A stretch of 64,000 nt of DNA from CAZDQL01 sp964507325 (GTDB lineage Bacteria; Planctomycetota; UBA1135; GCA-002686595): contig CAZDQL010000007.1 in assembly GCA_964507325.1 (NCBI GenBank), positions 48,192 to 112,191 of the forward strand, given 5' to 3'. This document shows, one piece after another, positions 48,301 through 55,845 of this stretch. A model generated the notes under the pieces. It ran no database searches and was not told where the DNA came from. It saw only the letters and a program-made list of their open reading frames with translations. Position numbers and translations under genes: made by a program. Each line of letters begins with the position of its first letter. Positions within the stretch are counted from its first letter, which is position 1.

Positions 48301-51144
48301 CTAGTCCTCTTCCTCGCGGATTGCGCCCCGAATGATCTCCACGATGCTCCCTTCGGCGTCGAGCACGATCGTGGTCGGCAGGGGCAGTCGCTCGAGATCG
48401 ATCAGCTCGTCGATCGCCGCGCCGTCGCCCCCCGCGGCGGTGCTCAGGAAGTAGGCGGGGAAGCTGGTTCCCCGCTTCTCGAGCAGACCGCGCGCCGTCT
48501 CGACGTGGCCGGGGGCGTCCATCGAGAGGGCGACCACCGAGGTCCCCTCTTCGCCGTGCAGGCGCTCCAGGAGCGGCAGCTCGGCGATGCAGGGCGCGCA
48601 GTAGCTGGCCCACAGGTTCAAGTACAGCCGTCCCCCTTGCGCCAAGGCCACCGGATCCAAGAGCGCAGCCTGGCCCGTTCCACTGCTGACCGCCAGGGGA
48701 GTGATCTTCTCACCGACCCGCTTCTTCAGTCCGGCGGGCAGGGGATCGGGCAGGGCGGCGGTGCGCGCCTTCAGCTCGCGGGCCACACCCCCTTCGACCA
48801 GCTCGTAGCGACCACCCGCCTCGAGGCTCCAAGTGTCGCGGGCGCCTCCGGGCCACAGGACCTGGACGCGAGCCTCTCGGGCGTCGGGGCCCAGGCCGAA
48901 GACCAGCTCGGGGGGTTGGCAGGTCTCGAATCCCGAACCGCGCGCCAAGGGCTGACTGCAGCGCGCTCGGTCCGTCTCGACCGTGACCACGGCTCCGATC
49001 GCCTCCCACTGCTGGCTCGTGGCGCGCAGGCGCAGCTTGAGGAATCCGCCGTAGCGGCTTCCCAGCTCGTTGCGATAGAGGGCGTGGCGCTCCCGCTGCA
49101 GCTCGTGCACGAAGAGATCGACGTCGCCGTCGTCGTCGAAGTCGCAGGCGATGACCGCCCGCCCGTCGTTGGGAGAGTCCGCGCCGCACAGGTCGGAGAG
49201 GTCCGCGAAGGTGCCGTCCCTCCGATTGAAGAAGAGCTTGTCGCGCTCGTTGCCGCTGAAGGAACGCCCGTCCTCGAACATCTCGCGGCCGTGGCGCTTG
49301 AGGTAGCCGCTATTGCCCACCTCCTCGGGCCGGAAGGAGGAGGGATCGGGAGTGGCCGCGGCCCCCTGCGAGCCCGCCTCGGCGAGCTGCTCGCAGGCTG
49401 AGGACGCCAGCACGTGGCGCCAGTAGGTGCTTCACGTGTCGAAGGCGTGCTCCCCGCTGAAGAACCCGTTGGTGCAGAACACGTCCAGGTAGCCGTCGAG
49501 GTCGTAGTCCGCCAGGGCGGCGCTCCAGGCCCAGTTCGCACCCAGGCCGCCGGATTGCCTGGGATTGCGCGAGAAGGTCCCGTCCTCGTTGGCGATGAAG
49601 ATCGTGTTGCCGGCGGCGGCCTTCTTCAGGGCCGCCCACAGCTCCGGGTCGACCTCGTCCTGGAGGCGGTTCAGGATGCGGTTGCCGGCGGTGGAGGACA
49701 TGTTCGACACGTACACGTCGAGCCGTCCGTCGCCGGAGAGGTCGCCCGCGGAGATCCCCATGCCGTTGCCCAGGTCGCGCACGCCGAGCGCCTCGGCCAC
49801 GTCCACGAAACGGCCGCCGTCGTTGCGCCACAGGCGGTTCGTGCCGTAGTCGTTGGCGACGTAGATGTCGCTGTCGCCGTCCGCGTCGAAGTCGAAGGCC
49901 GAGGCGGCGTAGGTCCAGCTGGCACCCGCCAGGCCGAGGTCGTCCGCCACGTCCTCGAAGCCCTGGCCCTCGAGATTCCTGAAGAGGGCATTGGGAGCCC
50001 CGTTGGAGGCTTCGATCCAGGAGTTGTTGTGCTCCTCGGCCACGATGCCGTAGCCACAGACGAAGAGGTCGAGCCAGCCGTCGGCGTCGTAGTCGAGCAC
50101 CGTCAGGGAGTAGGCCACCAGCTCCTCGGCACCCAAGCCGAGTCCCCCCTCCAAGCGCTCGAAGTGCCCCTGGCCGTCGTTGCGGTAGAGCTCGAGGCGC
50201 GTGCCCTCCGTCTCGCCGTCGTCGACGTGCCCGACCGCCAGGTCCTGGTCGCCGTCGTTGTCGAAGTCGAAGAGGACGGTCCCCGTCCCGCCGTCCGGTC
50301 CCGCGACGCCGCGCTCGTTGGCGACCTCCTGGAAGCGACCTTGATCGCCCCCCAGGTAGAGGAAGTTGCGCCCGTCGGAGGGCACGAACAGGTCCCACCG
50401 GCCGTCGCCGTCCACGTCGCCGCAGGCGGCCCCGTTGAAGGCGAAGCTCCTGTTGCCGGGTTGGCCGAAGCGACTGCCCACGTGCGCCAGGCCCGCGGCG
50501 GCGCTCACGTCGGTGAAGATCGGCCCGACGCGGCGTGTGTGCTCGAGGGAGGTCAACTCGAAGCGGGTCAGGATCCACTGCCCTGCGCGCCGAGCGGCGC
50601 GCGCCCAGCCCCAGGCGACCAGGCCTTCGCCGCCACCGCTCCCGTTCACTCCGGTCAGGTGCACGTAGAGCTTGACCTTGCCCCAGGGGATGCCCGCCCC
50701 CCGCTGGAACTCGGCCCCCTTGACCTTCCAGATCACCGTCTCCATGCGCGTCCAGGGGGCCACCAGGGCGCGCACTCCGGAGATGAAGTCCTCGCGACCG
50801 AGGATCGCTGCTGCCTCGGCGTCGTATTGGATCAGCTCGGTGTCCAGGTGGTCCTGGGAGCGCTCGAGCGCGGGCAGAGCGTGCAGCCCGTGCCCGGCGA
50901 AGTCGTCGCTGAGCCAGGCCTCGGCGCTGGCGAAGTCGCGCCGCCGGACCTCGGCCGAGAAGCTGAGCAGCCGATCCGCGATCGCCTCCGAGAGATCCTC
51001 CACCATCGCCAGCGACGTGATGCGCGGGGAGGGATCGGGGATCTCGATCGCCGACGGCAGCTCGGTCGCGGTCTCCTCGACCGTCTCGCGCGAGCAGGCG
51101 CAGAGGAGGAGCGCGCAGGCGCCGTGTAGCACTCGAGCGTTCAT
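48301..51144 (-). CDS. CRTAC1-type FG-GAP/ASPIC-UnbV/thioredoxin protein with in-frame TGA (candidate selenoprotein)
   Basis: A single frame of 947 codons, interrupted only by TGA at 49432-49434. The N-terminus is a lipoprotein signal (ALLLCAC), then an NTF2-like region (about 35-190) and FG-GAP/VCBS repeats (DVDGDGRWDLF, DFDNDGDQDLA, DYDADGWLDLF, DFDADGDSDIY, DLSGDGRLDVY, DYDLDGYLDVF). The TGA falls in HAFDT-stop-STYWRHVLASSAC. Beyond it in the same frame come another calcium loop (DFDDDGDVDLF), the ASPIC/UnbV domain (FLKLRLRATSQQWEAIGAVVTV, VQVLWPGGARDTW) and a TlpA-like thioredoxin domain (LYLNLWASYCAPCIAELPLLE). The downstream half has no ribosome site before its first usable GTG (49413). 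Two readings are possible: selenocysteine insertion (see the hairpin at 49403) or a nonsense mutation or sequence error. From memory, relatives have Cys followed by S.(Y/F)WR here. Confidence 0.75.
49403..49421 (-). promoter_or_regulatory. SECIS-like hairpin 10 nt downstream of the in-frame TGA
   Basis: On the minus strand, after TGA come 10 nt (AGCACCTACT), then GGCGCCA and TGGCGTC pair (7 bp, one G-U) around the loop CGTGC, which contains GU. In E. coli fdhF the minimal bacterial SECIS stem-loop begins 11 nt after UGA and presents GGU in the apical loop, so spacing, size and the loop GU agree. A bulged U below the loop is not evident. GC-rich DNA forms such hairpins by chance fairly often. 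Confidence 0.45.
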
Positions 51145-51199
51145 TGCAGGGGCAATTCGGGGAAGGTGGCGGTGGTACGTGGCCCGTCTCGACTGCGTT

Positions 51200-51214
51200 G
51201 GCAGGAAGCCTGCC
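51200..51214 (-). terminator. Short hairpin between the CRTAC1-type and cysteine synthase-like genes
   Basis: GGCAGG and CCTGCC with a 3-nt loop lie 5 bp beyond the stop of the cysteine synthase-like gene. A weak terminator at best. Confidence 0.35.
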
Positions 51215-51219
51215 CGTCG

Positions 51220-52287
51220 TCAATCGCCCGGCTCCAGTGGGGGCGGGTGGACCGTCACGGAGCCGAGTTCGAGGCGGGGGGAGAGGTAGCCCTCCCGCGC
51301 CTCTTCCTCGCGGATGAGGTCGGTCGAGAGGTACTTCTTGTTGCAGTCGGGGAAGACCGTGGCGACGACCGCGCCCGGACCCAGACCTGCGCCGACCTCG
51401 AGCGCGCCGAGCAGGTTGGCGCCGGAGCTGATGCCCACCCCGATCCCCAGCTCGCGGGCCAGTCTCTGGGCGGCCAGGATCGCGTCCCCGTCCCACACGT
51501 CGATCACCTCGTCCAGCGCGTCGAGATCCACGATGGGGGGGATGAACTCGTCGCTGATCCCCTGGATGCGGTGCCGCCCCACCCGATGGCCGGTGCGCAG
51601 GGTGGGGGAGTTGGCGGGCTCGAGGGGGTGGATCCCCACCGAGTCCAACTGGGAGCGCAGGTAGCGGCCGACCCCCATGACCGTCCCCCCGGTCCCCACC
51701 CCGGCGACGAAAGCCGCCGGCTCCAGGTCGAGGCGGCGCAGTTGGGCCAGGAGCTCCGGGCCGGTGGCCTCCTGGTGGGCGGCGACGTTGGCCTCGTTCG
51801 CGAACTGGTCGGGGAGGAAGACGTGGTCCCCGGACTCCTGCGCGTAGACCTCCGCCTGGGCGATGCTGCCCAGGAAGCCTCCCTCGTCGGTGGAGATGGG
51901 GACGACCGTCGCGCCCAGGCTCTGGATCACGAGCACGCGCTCCTGGCTCATCCAGTCGGGCATGTAGATGCGCACCGAGTGCCCCAGGGCGCGGCCGATG
52001 GCGGCGAAGGCGATCCCCGTGTTGCCGCTGGTCGCTTCGGCGATGACGGTCTGCTCGTGGACCTCCCCCTTGGCCCAGGCGCTCTCCAGGATGTGCAGCG
52101 CCATGCGGTCCTTGATGCTGCCCGTGAAGTTGACCGCCTCGTGCTTGGCGAAGATGCGTACCGGGACGCCGTCCAGACTGCACTCCAACTCGAAGAGCGG
52201 AGTGTGACCGATCAGTCGGCGCAGAGAGCGGAAGCGCGCCTGGCGCTGGGACTCGTCGCCGGGGGAGGTGGGGAGGGGGCGCGACAT
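51220..52287 (-). CDS. Cysteine synthase-family PLP enzyme
   Basis: A 355-aa fold-type II PLP enzyme. NFTGSIKDRMA carries the PLP lysine, EATSGNTGIAFAAIG binds the substrate carboxylate, GVGTGGTVMGVGRYL is the phosphate loop, and GIGVGISSGANLLGAL closes the pocket. Classical CysK/CysM read NPGGS(V/I)KDR; here it is NFTGSIKDR, and the protein is longer than CysK, with a C-terminal tail after FPDCNKKYLSTDLIREE. So the substrate may be cysteine or another beta-substituted alanine. The gene is divergent from the GCS2-like gene, which would use cysteine if it is a true glutamate-cysteine ligase. Confidence 0.8.
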   Translation of the reverse strand: MSRPLPTSPGDESQRQARFRSLRRLIGHTPLFELECSLDGVPVRIFAKHEAVNFTGSIKDRMALHILESAWAKGEVHEQTVIAEATSGNTGIAFAAIGRALGHSVRIYMPDWMSQERVLVIQSLGATVVPISTDEGGFLGSIAQAEVYAQESGDHVFLPDQFANEANVAAHQEATGPELLAQLRRLDLEPAAFVAGVGTGGTVMGVGRYLRSQLDSVGIHPLEPANSPTLRTGHRVGRHRIQGISDEFIPPIVDLDALDEVIDVWDGDAILAAQRLARELGIGVGISSGANLLGALEVGAGLGPGAVVATVFPDCNKKYLSTDLIREEEAREGYLSPRLELGSVTVHPPPLEPGD

Positions 52288-52304
52288 CGAAGGAGGGGCG
52301 GGGC

Positions 52305-52310
52305 AGGATA
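52305..52310 (-). promoter_or_regulatory. Candidate -10 box (TATCCT) for the cysteine synthase-like gene
   Basis: TATCCT on the minus strand, 17 nt before the ATG at 52287, in the 135-bp divergent gap. For the opposite gene, TTGACG at 52346 and TAAGGT at 52366 are visible but their 14-nt spacing is poor. Confidence 0.4.
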
Positions 52311-52422
52311 CACCCCCTCGAGATCTCTACGCCAGGGTCCCGCGCTTGACGTGCGGCCGCTCTGCTAAGGTAGGACCTGGGCCGGCAGCCGACCGGGCCC
52401 TCCCTCCCCCGCTTCCCAACGC

Positions 52423-54330
52423 ATGGGCGAACACGACGTCAAGGCCGCCGCCAGCGAGGAGCTTCGCAGCTTCGTTCAAGCTCTGCTCGAGGACTTGCGC
52501 GCCCTCGAACACCTGATCGAGGAGGGACGCATCGAGTCCGGGGTCCGCCGCATCGGGGCCGAGCAGGAGATGTTCCTGGTGGACGACCGCTGGGCACCCT
52601 GCTCGCGCTCGGAGGAGATCCTGGCGCAACTGGATGCGGACTTCTTCGCGCCGGAGCTGGCCCTCTTCAACCTCGAGACGAACCTCTCCCCCCAGATCCT
52701 GCAGGGGGAGTGCCTCTCCCTCATGGAATCCGAGCTCGAAGGCCTGCTCGGCCGGGCTCGCAAGGCCGCCAGGGCGCGGGGCGCGCGCGTGATCCTGTGC
52801 GGCATCCTGCCGACTCTCCAGGTCACGGATCTGACCCTGGAGAACATGGTCCCCAACCCGCGCTTCTTCACCTTGAACGAGGTGCTGCGCGAGCTGAGGG
52901 GAGGGGAGTTCCGCACCATGATCAAGGGGCTCGACGAGCTCCAGATCACCCACGACAACCTGATGATGGAAGCCTGCAACACGAGCTTCCAGGTTCACTT
53001 CCAGGTGGGGCCCGAGGAGTTCGCACCCCTCTACAACCTGGCCCAGGTGGTCACCGCCCCGGTGCTTGCGGCGGCCGCCAACTCCCCGCTCTTGCTCCAG
53101 CACCGCTTGTGGCACGAAACGCGGGTGGCTCTCTTCCAGCAGTCGCTCGATGCCCGCAGCGCGAGTCTCCGGGAGCGCGGCTCGCGCCAACGCGTGACCT
53201 TCGGCGATCGCTGGGTGGAGAGTTCGGTCCTGGAGATCTTCCGCGAGGACGTGGCCCGCTTCCGCGTGCTGCTCGCCTCCGACCTGGGGGAGTCCTCGCT
53301 GGACGTGCTCGAGCGGGGCGAGATCCCGCCCCTCAACGCCCTGTGCCTGCACAACGGCACCATCTACCGCTGGAACCGACCGTGCTACGGAGTCCAGGAG
53401 GGCCGGGCGCACCTGCGCATCGAGAACCGGGTCCTGCCCGCGGGCCCCACGGTGCTCGACGAGATGGCCAACGCGGCCTTCTTCTTCGGGCTGATGGTGG
53501 CTCTGGGTGAGGAGTGGGGGGACGTGACGCAGGTCATGTCCTTCGACGACGCCAAGCGCAACTTCATACACGCGGCGCGCTACGGCCTCTCGGCGCAGTT
53601 CCACTGGATGGAGGGCAAGCGGCAGCCCGCGCGGTCGCTGATCCTCGACCACCTGGTGCCGCTGGCGCGCGCGGGACTCGAGGAGAAGTCGGTTCCCACA
53701 CAGGACGTCGACCGCTACATGGGCGTCATCGAGCAACGCGTCGACCGCGGGCGCGGCGGGGCCCAGTGGGCCCTGGACTCCCTGGCGGCCATGGGCGAGG
53801 CGGGCACCTCCGAGGGGCGGCACCGCGCGGTCACCCGTGCGACCTACGAGAGCCAGCTCTCGGGAGAGCCGGTGCACAGCTGGCCCCTGGCCTCCTACGA
53901 CCTGCGGGCGGACCTCGAGCAGGGCTACCGCCGGGTGTCACAGATCATGACGCGGGACGTGTTCACGGTTCACGCCGAGGACGTCGTCGAGCTGGCCGCC
54001 AGCCTGATGGACTGGGAGCACCTGCGGCGCGTCCCCGTCGAGGACTCCGAGGGGCGCCTGGTCGGGCTGCTCACCCAACGCAGCATCCTGCGCCTCTTGA
54101 TGCAGGGTCGCGCGGATCAACCGGTGGCCGTGCGCGAGGTGATGCACCTCGATCCGGTGACCGTCAGCCCGGACACCACCTCCCTGGAAGCGATCGAGCT
54201 GATGCGCGCCCATCAGGTGGGGTGCCTGCCCGTGATCCAGGACGACAAGCTGGTGGGGATCGTGACCGAGCACGACTTCATCCAGGCCGCCGCCCAGCTC
54301 CTCGAGGAGGCCCTGAGCACCGACCGCTGA
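52423..54330 (+). CDS. GCS2-like glutamate-cysteine ligase domain fused to tandem CBS domains
   Basis: A 635-aa protein. Residues about 38-460 look like the carboxylate-amine ligase family of GCS2/YbdK: IGAEQEMFLVD (metal and glutamate site), LALFNLETNLSPQIL, RVILCGILPTLQVTDLTLENMVPNPRF, HDNLMMEACNTSFQVHFQ and RIENRVLPAGPTVLDEMANAAFFFG. Two CBS domains follow (about 500-630: VSQIMTRDVFTVHAEDVVELAASLMDWEHLRRVPVEDSEGRLVGLLTQR; VREVMHLDPVTVSPDTTSLEAIELM). CBS pairs bind adenosine nucleotides, so the ligase may be energy-regulated. It is followed 63 bp later by an AstE/aspartoacylase-like gene. The true substrate is not shown by the sequence. Confidence 0.82.
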   Translation: MGEHDVKAAASEELRSFVQALLEDLRALEHLIEEGRIESGVRRIGAEQEMFLVDDRWAPCSRSEEILAQLDADFFAPELALFNLETNLSPQILQGECLSLMESELEGLLGRARKAARARGARVILCGILPTLQVTDLTLENMVPNPRFFTLNEVLRELRGGEFRTMIKGLDELQITHDNLMMEACNTSFQVHFQVGPEEFAPLYNLAQVVTAPVLAAAANSPLLLQHRLWHETRVALFQQSLDARSASLRERGSRQRVTFGDRWVESSVLEIFREDVARFRVLLASDLGESSLDVLERGEIPPLNALCLHNGTIYRWNRPCYGVQEGRAHLRIENRVLPAGPTVLDEMANAAFFFGLMVALGEEWGDVTQVMSFDDAKRNFIHAARYGLSAQFHWMEGKRQPARSLILDHLVPLARAGLEEKSVPTQDVDRYMGVIEQRVDRGRGGAQWALDSLAAMGEAGTSEGRHRAVTRATYESQLSGEPVHSWPLASYDLRADLEQGYRRVSQIMTRDVFTVHAEDVVELAASLMDWEHLRRVPVEDSEGRLVGLLTQRSILRLLMQGRADQPVAVREVMHLDPVTVSPDTTSLEAIELMRAHQVGCLPVIQDDKLVGIVTEHDFIQAAAQLLEEALSTDR

Positions 54331-54393
54331 GGAGGTGCCCCCCAGCTCCCCGTAGACCGTTCCCGCTCGGGTCCCTATCCCATAGCGCGGCCC

Positions 54394-55614
54394 ATGGTCG
54401 ACCCCCAGTCCATCCAGATCTCCCCAGCGATCCACCGGAACACACCCGGAGGGCTGGAGGTCGAGCGCTGCATCGGGCGCTACGACAGCGGGAGACCGGG
54501 ACCCCTCTTCCTGGTGGTCGCGGGCCTGCACGGCAACGAGCCCGCCGGGGTGCTCGCGGCCGAGGCGATCCTGGAGGAGCTCACCCGTCGCCGCACGCCG
54601 CTGACCGGCCGCCTGGTGGCGCTGTCGGGGAACCGGGGCGCGCTGCGCGTCGCCCGCCGCTTCCTCGCGCGCGACCTGAACCGCGTCTGGATCGATGCCG
54701 GTGCGAACGCCGCGGGCGATGCGGGGCACTTCCCCACCCCTGCCGATCCCGAGCAAGAGGAACAGCGCGAGCTCCTGGAGGCCCTGCGGGCGGAGGCGCG
54801 CGACTGGCCCGGCCCCATCCTCCTGCTCGACCTGCACACGACCTCCGCCGACGGGGCCCCCTTCAGCATTGCCGCCGACACCCTGCAGTGCCGCCGCATC
54901 GCCGAGCTGCTGCCGATCCCGATGATCCTCGGCCTCGAGGAACGCATCGACGGGCCCCTGCTCTCCTGGATCGCCGAGCGCGGCCACCGGGCCCTCGTCA
55001 TGGAGGGTGGTTCTCACGAGGCTCCGGAGACGGTCGCCAACCTGATCGCGGCGATCTGGCTCTGCCTGGTCGCCGGGGACGGACTCCCCCGGACCCTCCC
55101 GGAGGTACGCACCGCCTACCTGCACCTGCGGCAGGCGAGCCGCGGGGGCCCGTCGGTAGCGGAGATCATCGACAGCCGACCGATCGTCCCCGGAGACGCC
55201 TTCCGCATGCTGCCCGGGTTCGCGAACTTCCAAGGGGTCGAAGTCGGCCAGCCCCTGGCCCACGACCGCCGCGGGGTGGTCCGCAGTCCTCGCCGGGGGT
55301 TGATGCTGATGCCCCTCTATCAGGATCAGGGGGAGGAGGGGTACTTCCTCTGCCGCGAGATCCCCCGCAGCTGGCTGCGCTTCTCGGAGCGCTGCCGACG
55401 CAGCGGCATGGAGAGCCTCCTGCCCTCCCTACCCGGGGTGCGCATCCACCCGCGGCGCCCGCGGGCCCTCTACCTCAGCGACGACGCGCCCCCCGTCGTG
55501 CGCGCCGTGCTGCGGCACTTCGGATACCGCAAGGGCGTGCTCGTCGGGGCCGGGGAGATCCTGCTGATGCGGCGGCCGGAGTCCGGAGAGTACACCGGCA
55601 GTGACGCCTTCTGA
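54394..55614 (+). CDS. Succinylglutamate desuccinylase/aspartoacylase family metallopeptidase
   Basis: A 406-aa protein. The zinc site of the AstE/AspA (M14-related) family is visible: GLHGNEPAGV (HxxE) near residue 47 and LLLDLHTTSADGAPF near 145; RDLNRVW is the substrate-arginine segment and MEGGSHEAPETV the catalytic region. The C-terminal part (about 240-400) is a beta domain (VVRSPRRGLMLMPLYQDQGEEGYFLCREI). Such enzymes remove acyl groups or amino acids from amide-linked conjugates. Directly after the GCS2-CBS gene it could reverse or mature that product. The stop codon TGA is supplied by the first bases of element B. Confidence 0.8.
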   Translation: MVDPQSIQISPAIHRNTPGGLEVERCIGRYDSGRPGPLFLVVAGLHGNEPAGVLAAEAILEELTRRRTPLTGRLVALSGNRGALRVARRFLARDLNRVWIDAGANAAGDAGHFPTPADPEQEEQRELLEALRAEARDWPGPILLLDLHTTSADGAPFSIAADTLQCRRIAELLPIPMILGLEERIDGPLLSWIAERGHRALVMEGGSHEAPETVANLIAAIWLCLVAGDGLPRTLPEVRTAYLHLRQASRGGPSVAEIIDSRPIVPGDAFRMLPGFANFQGVEVGQPLAHDRRGVVRSPRRGLMLMPLYQDQGEEGYFLCREIPRSWLRFSERCRRSGMESLLPSLPGVRIHPRRPRALYLSDDAPPVVRAVLRHFGYRKGVLVGAGEILLMRRPESGEYTGSDAF

Positions 55615-55827
55615 ACTGCCGCCCTTCGGTGTGCTTCCTGCCCTGGGCTGTGTCCTAACCTCATTGTTTTCAAGGGGTTAGGGCTCCAATCCCGGAGCTG
55701 AGGCCCCCGCCTGGGGGGGATGAGCCGCTCCGGGGCTGGGAAGTGGCGCACGGCGACCTGAACGAGGGCCCTGACACCGGAGCCAGAGCGTCGAGGTCCA
55801 AGATGCACACGGAAGGGAGGCAGTTCA
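55612..55827 (+). mobile_element. 216-bp terminal-inverted-repeat element, copy B (MITE-like)
   Basis: It begins TGAACTGCCGCCCTTCGGTG and ends CACACGGAAGGGAGGCAGTTCA. The length is the same as copies A and C to the base. The interior has diverged but keeps TTG-4 nt-CAAGG at the same place. Around it, CCTAACC and GGTTAGG form an extra 7-bp stem not seen in A and C. Its left end overlaps the upstream stop codon, and its right end is 18 bp before the next ATG. No flanking duplication is visible. Confidence 0.75.
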
Positions 55828-55832
55828 GGCGC

Positions 55833-55838
55833 TACCAT
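55833..55838 (+). promoter_or_regulatory. Candidate -10 box (TACCAT) for the gene at 55846
   Basis: TACCAT ends 7 nt before the ATG. The surrounding text, GCTACC.TC.TCGGTA, is shared with the region after copy A (GCTACCCTCTCGGTA), so element end plus promoter look alike at the two sites. Confidence 0.5.
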
Positions 55839-55845
55839 CCTCGGT

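Noticed and set aside
49432..49434. The TGA as an ordinary stop separating two independent genes
   Set aside because: The second half lacks a ribosome site and starts in the middle of a domain set, and both halves are in one frame. A mutation or read error remains possible and is stated as such.
55660..55700. tRNA-like text TTTTCAAGGGGTTAGGGCTCCAATCCCGGAGC inside element B, read in pieces
   Set aside because: It lacks a cloverleaf, an anticodon stem and the TTC-loop sequence. The pairing seen is a simple hairpin of the element.
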